Shown: positions 51,592-60,095 of the stretch, in pieces | Layout: each line of letters starts with the position of its first letter | Position numbering within the stretch: position 1 is the first letter of the stretch | Assembly: GCA_965219635.1 (NCBI GenBank) | Contig: OZ244783.1 | Location: 930,001 to 994,000, forward strand | From: JAPOXR01 sp965219635 | GTDB lineage: Bacteria; Pseudomonadota; Alphaproteobacteria; Rhodobacterales; Rhodobacteraceae | DNA length: 64,000 nt | Direction of reading: 5' to 3' | Notes under the pieces: generated by a model | What the model saw: the letters and a program-made list of their open reading frames with translations, nothing else | Told to the model about the DNA's origin: nothing | Databases searched by the model: none | Position numbers and translations under genes: made by a program

Positions 51592-52283
51592 CAGCTTGCA
51601 AGCGCTTCGCTGCCATTGCCGATCCAGCCGTCATTCAGCCGTATTCGGCGGCTGCAACGGTTGGCTAGCTCCTCGGCATGGGTCACCAGTACCAATGCCG
51701 CGTTGTGACGTTGGCTCAGTCCGAGCAGCAGGTCCATGACCATCTGCCCGTTCTCGGTGTCAAGATTGCCCGTCGGTTCATCTGCCAGCAGAATGTCCGG
51801 TTCCGGCGCCGATGCCCTGGCAATGGCAACGCGTTGTTGTTCGCCTCCCGACAATTGGGACGGGTAATGATCCAGCCGGTCCGCCAACCCGACAGCAGCC
51901 AATTCATTCGCAGCGAGTTCAAAGGCGTCCCTACGGCCGGATAGTTCGAGCGGTGTTGCGACGTTTTCCAGTGCTGTCATGGTCGGGATCAAATGGAAGG
52001 ATTGAAATACGATCCCGACATGCTTCATCCGGAACCTGGCGAGTTGATCCTCATTGAGCGAGGTCAAGTCATTGCCGAGTATGTTGAGGGCTCCCGAAGT
52101 CGCCCGTTCGAGGCCACCAAGCAGCATCAGAAGCGAGGTCTTTCCGGAGCCTGATGGGCCGGTCATTCCTATCGATTCACCCTTGTCGACCTGCAAACAC
52201 ACATTCTTGAGGATGTTGACGGGGCCCGCATTGCCGTCCAAGGTCAGACAGATATTGTCCAGAGAGATTGCAATGTCTGTCAT
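51591..52283 (-). CDS. ABC exporter ATPase, LolD/YbbA type
   Basis: This is a 230-residue ATPase with Walker A GPSGSGKTSLLMLLGGL, signature LSGGEQQRVAIARA and Walker B ILLADEPTGNLD, the pattern of the MacB/LolD/YbbA subfamily. It partners the FtsX-family permease downstream, to which it is coupled. The ATG at 52283 gives the normal N-terminus (MTDIAISLDNICLTL). Remarkably, its first 11 bases overlap the first bases of the divergent esterase gene, so both promoters must lie inside the opposite coding region. Confidence 0.92.
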   Translation of the reverse strand: MTDIAISLDNICLTLDGNAGPVNILKNVCLQVDKGESIGMTGPSGSGKTSLLMLLGGLERATSGALNILGNDLTSLNEDQLARFRMKHVGIVFQSFHLIPTMTALENVATPLELSGRRDAFELAANELAAVGLADRLDHYPSQLSGGEQQRVAIARASAPEPDILLADEPTGNLDTENGQMVMDLLLGLSQRHNAALVLVTHAEELANRCSRRIRLNDGWIGNGSEALAS

Positions 52284-52974
52284 TACTCGCGTCTTCCGGT
52301 CGGTTTCATGTCCGTTCCTATATGTGGCGCAATTGATTTCTAGCAAGGTGGTTCTCGGCCTGTTTTTGGTGTCCGGATTGCACGCAAATCAGGCATTCTC
52401 CGAACCGGCTCGCATTGTCGCATTCGGAGACAGCCTGATTCACGGGTTCGGGTTGGTTGAAGCAGAGGGATTTGTCGCACAACTGCAACGCTGGCTTGAG
52501 GGCGAGGGCATTGATGCAATCGTTGTCAATGCCGGGGTGTCCGGCGACACCACGGCCGGAGGCGCAGCCAGGTTGGAATGGACGCTTGGGGAAGATGCGG
52601 ATGTGCTCATCGTGCTCTTCGGCGGCAACGATCTCTTGCGCGGAATCGACCCCGCTGAAAGCCGCCGAAACCTGGACAAGATCCTCAGTGCAGCAACCGA
52701 CCGTGGGTTTGCGGTTTTGCTGATCGGTCATGAAGCACCGGGAAACTACGGGATGGACTACAAGCGCGATTTCGAGGCTATCTTTCCTGAACTTGCAGAA
52801 AAGCACGGTGCCCGGCTGTTCGAGAGGTTCTTCGCACCGCTTGATGCGCTCGGCGAACGTGCGGAGATCCGGTTGGACTACATGCAACCGGATGGGTTGC
52901 ACCCGAATGCAGACGGGGTGGGCGTCATCGTGGAGGCGATAGGTCCCGTGGTCGCAGATCTCATTATCAATTGA
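52273..52974 (+). CDS. tesA: GDSL-family arylesterase, TesA type
   Basis: This is a 233-residue SGNH/GDSL hydrolase exported to the periplasm (hydrophobic segment VVLGLFLVSGLHANQAFS, mature start near EPARIVAFGDS). Block I holds the nucleophile serine in AFGDSLIHGFG, block III is GGNDLLRG and block V is DGLHPNADG with the catalytic Asp and His. TesA-type enzymes hydrolyse lysophospholipids, thioesters and aryl esters. The ATG at 52273 is chosen as the first start that gives a complete signal peptide; earlier in-frame starts would lie deep in the opposite gene. Divergent pairing with YbbA-YbbP is conserved in proteobacteria. Confidence 0.9.
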   Translation: MSVITRVFRSVSCPFLYVAQLISSKVVLGLFLVSGLHANQAFSEPARIVAFGDSLIHGFGLVEAEGFVAQLQRWLEGEGIDAIVVNAGVSGDTTAGGAARLEWTLGEDADVLIVLFGGNDLLRGIDPAESRRNLDKILSAATDRGFAVLLIGHEAPGNYGMDYKRDFEAIFPELAEKHGARLFERFFAPLDALGERAEIRLDYMQPDGLHPNADGVGVIVEAIGPVVADLIIN

Positions 52975-53112
52975 TCGCAGGATGCCACTTTGGGCGCGTG
53001 AGATTTGCACTTCGCTGCAGGGCATGTAGCGGTAGCTTCAATTTATTGTGTGTTTGTCATTGAACGGGATACGTGCAAAACTCCGTCGCGCAGACATGAA
53101 GGAGAGGAGATC

Positions 53113-53553
53113 ATGAGACTGATCAGCATTGCGTTGGCCTTGTCATGGTTATGGAGCGCCAGCGCCACTGCGCTTGATGCGGAGGGCGTCATCGAAGCAC
53201 GGCAGGGTTTGATGGCCTATATCGGCTCGAACATGCGGACTGTCTCAGGGATGGCCAGGGGGCAAATCGAGTTCAACGAGCAATTTGTGAAGACTTTTGG
53301 ACAATCGGTCAGCGCTATCTCCAAGGCCCTTCCTCATCTGTTTCCTGAGGGAAGTGGTAAGGAATCGGGGATCAGGACAGAAGCCGACGATCTGATCTTT
53401 TCTGACGTGGAAGGATTTCCATTTGCTGCGGCGGAACTCGGCGATGCCGCTACAAGGCTCTCCGTTGCCCAGAGTTCTGGCCAATTGGCTGAGGCAGTTT
53501 CATCCTTGGGGCAGACCTGCAGTTCCTGTCACTCACGGTTCCGTTCGCGCTGA
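53113..53553 (+). CDS. Cytochrome c'
   Basis: This is a 146-residue periplasmic cytochrome c'. A signal peptide (MRLISIALALSWLWSASATA) precedes a four-helix-bundle protein with the single haem site CSSCH at Cys136, Cys139 and His140, close to the C-terminus as in the c' family. The early ARQGLM is the usual position of the helix-A ligand region. Cytochromes c' bind NO and often protect against it. The ATG has GGAGAGGAG upstream. A di-haem cytochrome gene follows after 24 bases, and the two probably form one operon. Confidence 0.88.
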   Translation: MRLISIALALSWLWSASATALDAEGVIEARQGLMAYIGSNMRTVSGMARGQIEFNEQFVKTFGQSVSAISKALPHLFPEGSGKESGIRTEADDLIFSDVEGFPFAAAELGDAATRLSVAQSSGQLAEAVSSLGQTCSSCHSRFRSR

Positions 53554-53577
53554 CCAATTGATCTGCCGGCTATTGCG

Positions 53578-54492
53578 GTGAGGCTCATCCGCAGGCGGCT
53601 TTATTCCCTGTGTGTGGTGTTGCTTGCAGTGCCACTCGTGCTCATCGGACTACCGTCAGTAGTCCCGGCACCGACACTCTCGGACGACGATATCCGGATG
53701 CTGTTGCCTGATGGCTACGTGCCGGATTTGCAGAATGGCAGTGCCCTCTATCACATGGGTGGTTGCGGCAATTGCCATACTGACGCTCCCATTACCGGAA
53801 TAATCGGGGGACTACCTTCTGGAGGTGTTCCTCTGATCTCATTTGCCGGCGAGTTCATTCCGCCCAATATCACCCCGGATGATGAGTCCGGTATCGGCAT
53901 GTGGTCGGACGCGGATTTCGTCAACGCCATGAAGTTTGGCGTCAGTCCGCAAGGCGATCACTATTACCCGGCATTTCCCTATACGGCATTTGCCGGAATG
54001 CAGATCAAGGAGATGCTTGATCTGAAGGCGTATCTCGACAGCCTCGACCCCGTCAGTACTGAAGACCGTCGCCACAAGCTGAGCTTTCCGTTCAGTATTC
54101 GGCCGGCGGTCTATTACTGGAAGCTCATGTTCCACGACCCGGAGGAGTTTGTTCCGGATCCTTCCCGCAGTGATGAATGGAACAGGGGCGCCTATCTGGT
54201 TGAGGCGGTTGGACATTGCGGGTTCTGTCACACGCCAAGAAACCTGTTCTGGGCCGAAAGCGGAGCGGAGGCTTTTGCAGGAGCGGAGCCACTCAAGGAT
54301 GGAGAGGGTGGGGCGCCAGCGCTCGCAGGAATTGATGCACTGAAGATCGTGAACGGATTGGACGAATGGTCAGGCTCGATCGATGAGTCCTCATCCATGT
54401 TCCTGGTCACACAGTCCTTTGCTGCTCACGCCAGTTACGAAGATGTGGACGCGATCGCCGCCTATCTCTCCAGCTTGCCCACAGCCGAGTGA
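53578..54492 (+). CDS. Di-haem cytochrome c
   Basis: This is a 304-residue periplasmic or membrane-anchored cytochrome with an N-terminal hydrophobic segment (LYSLCVVLLAVPLVLIGLP) and two haem-binding sites, CGNCH (Cys63, Cys66, His67) and CGFCH (Cys214, Cys217, His218). The two-domain layout with FIPPNITPDDESGIGMWSDADF-type spacing resembles the cytochrome subunits of alcohol and sugar dehydrogenases, but no such dehydrogenase is adjacent. The GTG start at 53578 is 24 bases after the cytochrome c' stop. It likely relays electrons to or from the c' partner or a terminal oxidase. Confidence 0.88.
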   Translation: MRLIRRRLYSLCVVLLAVPLVLIGLPSVVPAPTLSDDDIRMLLPDGYVPDLQNGSALYHMGGCGNCHTDAPITGIIGGLPSGGVPLISFAGEFIPPNITPDDESGIGMWSDADFVNAMKFGVSPQGDHYYPAFPYTAFAGMQIKEMLDLKAYLDSLDPVSTEDRRHKLSFPFSIRPAVYYWKLMFHDPEEFVPDPSRSDEWNRGAYLVEAVGHCGFCHTPRNLFWAESGAEAFAGAEPLKDGEGGAPALAGIDALKIVNGLDEWSGSIDESSSMFLVTQSFAAHASYEDVDAIAAYLSSLPTAE

Positions 54493-54495
54493 CCA

Positions 54496-54520
54496 GAAAC
54501 TCTCATGCTGGATGAGTTTC
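54496..54520. terminator. Hairpin at the converging gene ends
   Basis: GAAACTC (54496-54502) and GAGTTTC (54514-54520) can pair around an 11-base interior. It spans the 10-base gap between the stop codons of the di-haem cytochrome gene and the creatininase gene and extends into the latter, so it could serve as a shared terminator. Confidence 0.4.
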
Positions 54521-55291
54521 CGGCTTGAATCGCCGTAAGTCAACCTCGGCAACCGAGCGAAGCAGGTTCACAAATCCCCTTGCCTGATGTTCAGCGGTTT
54601 GCCGGCCCTTTTCGGCCGTGGCTTCTGCTGCATCGCCTACAGTACCGGCTTCATTGAGGTCTTTTGCAACCCATCCATAACTGACCGGGCCAACCGGCCC
54701 AATTGCGTCACCGCTCGCCGTTGAAGGGAAGTTCTCGGCGCATGACATATCCACCAGATCGGGGTTGAAATGCAGCATCAGGGAGGTTTCGACATCGCCA
54801 CCATGGATGCCGATCGTTCGTTCATTCGTCGAGTACAGGCCCTCTGGATGACCGAATGCCCCCCATTGGCACTTGACCACATACATTCCGGCCTGGACTC
54901 TCAATTCGCGGGCGACGATCGACACGAGGTCAAGATTACCGCCATGGGAATTCACGATCACCATCTTGCGGACTCCCGACCTTGCCACGGATAGGCCGAT
55001 CTCGGTCCATGCGCGCAAAGCAGTTTCGGCCGTCAACGTAAGTGTGCCGCGGGACCACACATGCTCGTTCGATTTGCCTACAGCTTGAATAGGCAGCACG
55101 CGGACATCCAGATCTTCAGTTAGCAGTTTTTTCGCCTCGGAGAGCATTCCCAGGCCAATCATCGTGTCGGTACCAACCGGGAGGTGGGGACCATGCTGCT
55201 CCACTGCTGCGGTAGGCAGAACCGCAATTGTCCTGGCTTCGTCGATTCCGGAAAACCCGGGTCTCCTGTACTCCATCCAGTCGCGCATCAT
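54503..55291 (-). CDS. Creatininase-family amidohydrolase
   Basis: This is a 262-residue creatininase-family protein. The metal site is AAVEQHGPHLPVGTDT with Glu31, His33 and Asp42, and a second conserved block is VNSHGGN. Members hydrolyse cyclic amides (creatinine) or 3-oxo-amides, and others act on riboflavin-derived or mycofactocin intermediates, so the substrate is open. Two adjacent ATGs are possible starts. It follows the second quinone reductase by 35 bases and is the last gene of a long operon that includes a cytosine-deaminase-like enzyme, consistent with opening a ring made earlier in the pathway. Confidence 0.87.
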   Translation of the reverse strand: MMRDWMEYRRPGFSGIDEARTIAVLPTAAVEQHGPHLPVGTDTMIGLGMLSEAKKLLTEDLDVRVLPIQAVGKSNEHVWSRGTLTLTAETALRAWTEIGLSVARSGVRKMVIVNSHGGNLDLVSIVARELRVQAGMYVVKCQWGAFGHPEGLYSTNERTIGIHGGDVETSLMLHFNPDLVDMSCAENFPSTASGDAIGPVGPVSYGWVAKDLNEAGTVGDAAEATAEKGRQTAEHQARGFVNLLRSVAEVDLRRFKPETHPA

Positions 55292-55326
55292 CTATTCGAC
55301 TCCCGTTGCCGTAGCTTCTTGCAGAT

Positions 55327-55923
55327 TCAGGACACGAGGCTCTGCATCCTCTTACGAACCCGCGCCAGATGTGCCTTCCTGCTGCCGTCCGTGGACGCAT
55401 CCATCCGGTAGTGCGCAGCGAAGGCAATCCGGGCGCGAGCAGAACAGAGTGGGCGGAATCCCCTTAACAGCGTCCTTTTTCCTGGCGCACCGACCCAGAG
55501 TGTCCAGGCCCATGAGGCTCCGCATGTCGTGAAGACCCCGATCCGGCGGATGTGTTGCAGCCCAGGTTTGATGGCCCGCTCACCTTCCTCCGGCATGTGA
55601 AAGGCCGATCCGGGCAGCATCACGCGATCCATCCAGCCTTTGAGCATGGCCGGGAGGCCATACCACCATGTCGGATAGACAAAGATCAGGGTATCGCACC
55701 ACTCCACATCGGCCACATGGCGGTCGACTGGAAGGCGGTTATTGGCCGTGTCCAGATATTCCGTCCATTCTCCGAGCGTCAAAACTGGAGCGAAATCCTC
55801 GGCATAGAGGTCCGTGACCCGGGTCTCGGCGTCCGCCTCCCGCAGCACATCCAGGACGACATCGCGTACGCTTGCGGTGAAACTCTCAGGGTCGGGATGG
55901 CAATGGACAACAAGCGCCCGCAT
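55327..55923 (-). CDS. NAD(P)H dehydrogenase (quinone)-like flavodoxin-fold protein 2
   Basis: This is a 198-residue protein of the NAD(P)H:quinone oxidoreductase (MdaB/NQO) family. It has the flavin phosphate-binding start VVHCHPDPESFT, the DLYAEDF block and the core FVYPTWWYGLPAMLKGWMDRVMLPG. It probably uses NADPH to reduce a quinone or a flavin-linked substrate. The ATG overlaps the preceding paralogue's stop by four bases. The frame is open upstream, but the start at 55923 gives the family N-terminus. It is the second of two tandem paralogues. Confidence 0.87.
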   Translation of the reverse strand: MRALVVHCHPDPESFTASVRDVVLDVLREADAETRVTDLYAEDFAPVLTLGEWTEYLDTANNRLPVDRHVADVEWCDTLIFVYPTWWYGLPAMLKGWMDRVMLPGSAFHMPEEGERAIKPGLQHIRRIGVFTTCGASWAWTLWVGAPGKRTLLRGFRPLCSARARIAFAAHYRMDASTDGSRKAHLARVRKRMQSLVS

Positions 55924-56501
55924 CAGAACCGGGCCATTTCCGACTGCACGCGACCAAGGAAGGAACTCCGCTTGGCAGTGTCTGCGCGGTTCATATCGTA
56001 GAGTGCGAGGTAGCGGAGCTTGTCGGGCTGGCAATAGAAGCGCACGGCTCCTTTCACCACCCGACGCGGCGGGTCCATCACACCAAGTGCCCGCAACCGG
56101 GTGCCGCCATAGGTGACTACGGCCGCGAGCTTCCGGATATTCTGCAGGTTGGGGCGGACCTTTCCGTCTTCGAGTCTGAAGGCAACGCCTGGCACGCATG
56201 TGCGGTCAAAGAACCCCTTGAGGATGGCCGGAAACCCGTAAATCCAGACCGGAAATACAAGAACGAGCGCTTCAGCCCGCCGAAGGCGTTCCACATACTC
56301 GCCTACGGTTTGCGTGTTGACGGCCTCATCATGGTATTCCCGGCGCTCGCTCTCGGTGAGAACGGGCTGGAAGCCTTCCGCGTAGAGATCACAATCGTCA
56401 ATCTCCCACCCCCGGTTGCCGAGGGTTTCCACGACTGTCCGGTGCAAGGCGGCAGAGAAGCTGTCTGGCACCGGATGAGCAAATAGAACAAGCGTCCGCA
56501 T
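55923..56501 (-). CDS. NAD(P)H dehydrogenase (quinone)-like flavodoxin-fold protein 1
   Basis: This is a 192-residue flavodoxin-fold reductase, a diverged paralogue of its downstream neighbour. It has LVLFAHPVPDSFSAALH at the start, DDCDLYAEGFQPVL in the middle and LVFPVWIYGFPAILKGFFDR as the flavin loop. The end keeps the KARYLALYDMNRAD-like region in the form LRYLALYDMN. The ATG shares one base with the stop of the FAD-linked oxidase gene. Two such enzymes in a row, coupled to an FAD oxidase, suggest a two-component or electron-supply arrangement. Confidence 0.87.
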   Translation of the reverse strand: MRTLVLFAHPVPDSFSAALHRTVVETLGNRGWEIDDCDLYAEGFQPVLTESERREYHDEAVNTQTVGEYVERLRRAEALVLVFPVWIYGFPAILKGFFDRTCVPGVAFRLEDGKVRPNLQNIRKLAAVVTYGGTRLRALGVMDPPRRVVKGAVRFYCQPDKLRYLALYDMNRADTAKRSSFLGRVQSEMARF

Positions 56502-57901
56502 CAGGGTTTGGGCTGAAGGCCCGGATAGGCGTACATTCTGCTGTAATCCCAGTCGGGATCATCCCAAGCGATCATCTTGCCAGGATTGAGCAGCCCTTTC
56601 GGATCCGCTTCGCGTTTGAAATCCAACTGGCGCTTGTCCACTGTTTGACGCCCGGCCTCCTCAAGCGTGTAGCGGTGTGGATTGAAGATCATGCAACCGA
56701 GCTCCTCGTGTATCCGGACGATTTCGTCCAGCCGTTCCTCGGTAGTGAACTTCACGATTGGCAATCCGGCAAACATGGACTTGCCTTTTTCCTGCATGAC
56801 CTCAAGATGTTGAAGCACCTCCGCTCCAAATTCCTTCCTGACCGTCTCAACCAGTTCGAGGTGGTTCGGATAGCCATAGCGCACCTGAAGGTAAGTGATG
56901 GTTGGATCGACGCGCAGCGCCCTCAGCGTCGTGTGGTTCCATCCATATTCGAAGACTGGTCCTGGATCCCGGGGCCATTCGTTCCGGTCCGACCTGTAGA
57001 TGATCCGTGCGTTGGGGTACGACTTGGCAAAAGTCGCGAACCCTTCAATGGAATGCGGCGCCACCATCAGTCCCACGAGGTTGGTCTCCCTCTCGATTTG
57101 CGGGCGGATGCGGGGGAAATACTCGTGCGGGATTGGGGCCTCGAATGGCGTGGCCAGCTTGATCAGAATCCCGTCCTCGTTGGCCAGATCAATCGCAAAA
57201 CTAGCTGACTCCATGAAGTCATCGAACGCTACAAACATTCCGATCCAGTCATAGGCCGGTGCAAGCGGCATTTCGATTTCGGTGATGATGCCGTTCGTGC
57301 CGTAAGCGTGGGACACTCTCGGGAGTTCATCCCCCTTGAACTCAAGGATGCGGGGAGATTCCTCCATCGTGACTACCCGCAGCCGGATGATGTTTCCGAG
57401 ATCGCGCAGCTGACCCCAGGTGCAGGATCCTACTCCCCCGGAGCCTCCGGCAATGAATCCGCCAATACTTGCTGTCGCCCAGGTGGACGAGAACATCCTG
57501 ATTTCCTGATTGGAATGTTCCTTGCACTTCTCGTCAAGTTCCCTGAGCAGGCAGCCCGGCTCGACGATCACCCGTCCGGGATGAATCTCCTTGACGCTTG
57601 CGAGATTGCGCATGTGCATGACACAGCCTCCCGCCAGCGGCATCGCCTGCCCGTAATTTCCGGTTCCGGCGCCCCTCGTTGTGACCGGCACATCATGCCG
57701 GTAACAGGTGGCCAGCACCTCAATGACTTCTTCCTCCGAGCGGGGATTGACGACGAAATCAGCTTCCACATGGTCAAGCCGATCCTTGAGGACCGGCGAA
57801 TACCAGAAGAAGTCCCGGCTCTTTGCCTTTATGGCAGCAGGGATTTCGTCGATTTCAAGGTGCCGCAGTTCGTGTTTTGCCGCTGCGATATCTGGCATCA
57901 T
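56501..57901 (-). CDS. FAD-linked oxidase
   Basis: This is a 466-residue protein of the FAD-binding PCMH/vanillyl-alcohol-oxidase superfamily. The FAD pyrophosphate region VPVTTRGAGTGNYGQAMPL is at about residues 75-93, and SIGGFIAGGSGGVGSCTWGQLRDLGN follows, then a C-terminal LKRADPKGLLNPGKMI-type ending in the form EADPKGLLNPGKMI. No covalent-flavin histidine can be assigned with confidence. These enzymes oxidise alcohols, 2-hydroxy acids or amines. The ATG overlaps the stop of the deaminase gene by four bases. An oxidative step on the deaminated ring or side chain is a reasonable guess. Confidence 0.87.
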   Translation of the reverse strand: MMPDIAAAKHELRHLEIDEIPAAIKAKSRDFFWYSPVLKDRLDHVEADFVVNPRSEEEVIEVLATCYRHDVPVTTRGAGTGNYGQAMPLAGGCVMHMRNLASVKEIHPGRVIVEPGCLLRELDEKCKEHSNQEIRMFSSTWATASIGGFIAGGSGGVGSCTWGQLRDLGNIIRLRVVTMEESPRILEFKGDELPRVSHAYGTNGIITEIEMPLAPAYDWIGMFVAFDDFMESASFAIDLANEDGILIKLATPFEAPIPHEYFPRIRPQIERETNLVGLMVAPHSIEGFATFAKSYPNARIIYRSDRNEWPRDPGPVFEYGWNHTTLRALRVDPTITYLQVRYGYPNHLELVETVRKEFGAEVLQHLEVMQEKGKSMFAGLPIVKFTTEERLDEIVRIHEELGCMIFNPHRYTLEEAGRQTVDKRQLDFKREADPKGLLNPGKMIAWDDPDWDYSRMYAYPGLQPKP

Positions 57902-59172
57902 GCTGTCTCCATTAGATCGTCCAGCTCCCTGTAATTCGGCAGCGCCCTGTCGATTGCTGCGCCGTCTCGGACCACCACCCGGTCAGCCTGCGGGCGGGGC
58001 ATCAGTTCGGATAAGTTGCGAGCGTTGAAAATGAGGAAGTCGGCTGGGTCTCCTGGCCGGAAACTGTTTGTTGTAAATCCGCACAGCCTGCCGGGGACTT
58101 CGGTGAAGGAGTCCAGCCAGGATCGTTTGCAATGATCAAGATGGCATATGCGGGTTGCTTCCCTTAGCACTTCAATCATGTCGAGGTCGCCATATGCGAA
58201 GAAGGGGTCGCGGGTGTTGTCGGACGCAAAGGCCACATTGATGCCTCTGCTTCGCATTTCGTGCACAAGAGTGACGCCGCGCCATCTTGGCGTGCGGGAG
58301 TCGACACGATCCTGGAGGTAGAGGTTGCACATCGGCAGCGAAACGACGGCGATGCCGCTTCCGGCAACCTTATCCAGCACATGATCAACCTGTGCCTGCG
58401 GCTGCAATGCGATCGAACAGCAATGGCCAGCAATCACCTTGCCCCTGAAAGAGTTGCGGTTGATCGCTTCAGCAATCAGACCCAGCGTCGCAACCGACTT
58501 GTCCGAAGACTCATCGACGTGAAAATCTGCATCCAGGCCAAGCCGGGATGCGATGGTGAAGAAGATGTCGAGCCGCCGTTCGAGGTCGGGCACGGGGTAA
58601 GTTACACAACCCAGCACACCGCCATATCGGGCAGCTGTTTCGGCAATCTCCTGGAATTCGCCATCGTCATCCACCGCGTCGATTCCGAGTATGGTCACGG
58701 CCTGGAGATCGATGCGGCCGCTCCAGTCTGCCCTCACCTCGTCGAAAATCGGCCAGGAAATCCGGTGCTGTGGTGAGGCGGAATCCAGGTGAGTGCGGAC
58801 GGCGCGTGTGCCATGCGCATAGGCGCAACGAAGCGCAAACTCCATTCGCCGCCTTACGTCGTCTGCTTTCCAGTTTTGGGTTCGGTCCTGAAGCACTGTT
58901 GCCAGTGCTGATGCGAACGTCCCGTCCGGGTTTGGAGCCCGGGGCCATATATGGCCCTTGTCGAGATGCGTGTGCATGTCAATGAAGGCAGGAAGGACCA
59001 TTGCGCCCTCAAGGTCGACAACCGGGCCGTCATGTGGCGCGGAGATCAAGCCATCCTTGATATAGATCTCGGTGAGTTCGCCATCGGCTGCTTGACTTGA
59101 GCCGGCGTTGTGAAGGTTGGCATTCGTCAAGACGTACGCTGGCGAGGCCGGCAGCTGAAGAAAGTCCTTCAT
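57898..59172 (-). CDS. Cytosine-deaminase-like amidohydrolase
   Basis: This is a 424-residue amidohydrolase-superfamily TIM barrel similar to cytosine deaminase. Metal-binding and catalytic blocks are FIDMHTHLDKGH (about residues 65-76), ADFHVDESSDK, IAGHCCSIA and ASDNTRDPFFAYGD, the last holding the catalytic aspartate. Related enzymes deaminate cytosine, isocytosine, creatinine or related rings. The N-terminal PASPAYVLTNANLHN is the beta-sandwich typical of the family. The ATG overlaps the permease stop by four bases. Its ring-nitrogen chemistry fits the transporter and the terminal creatininase, but the substrate is not defined. Confidence 0.88.
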   Translation of the reverse strand: MKDFLQLPASPAYVLTNANLHNAGSSQAADGELTEIYIKDGLISAPHDGPVVDLEGAMVLPAFIDMHTHLDKGHIWPRAPNPDGTFASALATVLQDRTQNWKADDVRRRMEFALRCAYAHGTRAVRTHLDSASPQHRISWPIFDEVRADWSGRIDLQAVTILGIDAVDDDGEFQEIAETAARYGGVLGCVTYPVPDLERRLDIFFTIASRLGLDADFHVDESSDKSVATLGLIAEAINRNSFRGKVIAGHCCSIALQPQAQVDHVLDKVAGSGIAVVSLPMCNLYLQDRVDSRTPRWRGVTLVHEMRSRGINVAFASDNTRDPFFAYGDLDMIEVLREATRICHLDHCKRSWLDSFTEVPGRLCGFTTNSFRPGDPADFLIFNARNLSELMPRPQADRVVVRDGAAIDRALPNYRELDDLMETA

Positions 59173-60077
59173 GAATCTCTCTTGACCGCGCTTTCATGCC
59201 ACTTGTGAAGGAGAAGATGGCTCAACAGCGACAATGAAGTGAAGATGAGAACCCCCGTGCCTGCGATCAGGATCAGGGCCGCAAACATCCGGGGAATATT
59301 CAGCCGGTAGCCGGCCTCCAGGATCGTGAATGCGAGGCCAGAGCCGATACCGCCCGTGCCTGCAACATATTCTGCAACCACGGCGCCGATGAGCGCCAGG
59401 CCGCCTGCAATGCGGAGGCCGCCGAGAAAGTACGGCAGCGCGGTCGGGATCTGTAGATGAAGCAGTTGTTGCCAGCGGGATGCGCCATAGATCCTGAACA
59501 GATCGCGCAAATTGTGATCGGTCGAACTCAGGCCTAGCGTTGTGTTCGACAGGATCGGAAAGAAGGCAACGATCCAGGCGCATATGAGGAGTCCGGCCAG
59601 CCTGCTGTCGACATAGATGAAGATCAGCGGCGCTATGGCGACAATCGGAGTGACCTGCAGAATGACTGCGTATGGGAACAGCGACATGCGGATGAACCGC
59701 GACTGGGTGAACAGGATAGCAAGCCCGGCTCCCCCGATGACCGCAACCGCAAGTGCCAAGCAGGTGATTTGAAGCGTGATGACCAGTGCATCAAGAAGTA
59801 TCGGCCAGTCGTTCAGCAGGGTGGAGAGCACCCGGCCCGGCCCGGGCAGAATATAGTGCGGGATATCGTTCCACTGGACGATCCGGTCCCAAAACCAGAC
59901 CGACAGGACAAAGACGACTGCTGGAAGGACCCATTTGCTTATGCGCTCGACGCGCCTGCGCAACATGCGGCGGCGCTCTTCCTCGTCAAGTACGGGTGCG
60001 CCGGCCGTTGGCGGCGCCGGATTCATTGCTTGGTCAGTCGGCATCATTTCAGTCCTGCATTGCCTGGGAACCACCAT
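59169..60077 (-). CDS. ABC transporter permease, SsuC/ThiX type
   Basis: This is a 302-residue permease with six predicted membrane segments after a basic 50-residue N-terminus (EEERRRMLRRRVERISKW). The EAA-like loop YGASRWQQLLHLQIPTALPY is at about residues 193-212. It belongs to the nitrate/sulfonate/pyrimidine-precursor group. The start could also be one of two ATGs further downstream, at the MMPTDQ or MNPAPP positions. The stop overlaps the deaminase start by four bases, tying transport to catabolism. Confidence 0.88.
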   Translation of the reverse strand: MVVPRQCRTEMMPTDQAMNPAPPTAGAPVLDEEERRRMLRRRVERISKWVLPAVVFVLSVWFWDRIVQWNDIPHYILPGPGRVLSTLLNDWPILLDALVITLQITCLALAVAVIGGAGLAILFTQSRFIRMSLFPYAVILQVTPIVAIAPLIFIYVDSRLAGLLICAWIVAFFPILSNTTLGLSSTDHNLRDLFRIYGASRWQQLLHLQIPTALPYFLGGLRIAGGLALIGAVVAEYVAGTGGIGSGLAFTILEAGYRLNIPRMFAALILIAGTGVLIFTSLSLLSHLLLHKWHESAVKRDS

Positions 60078-60095
60078 TCACAGGTCTTCTTGTCA

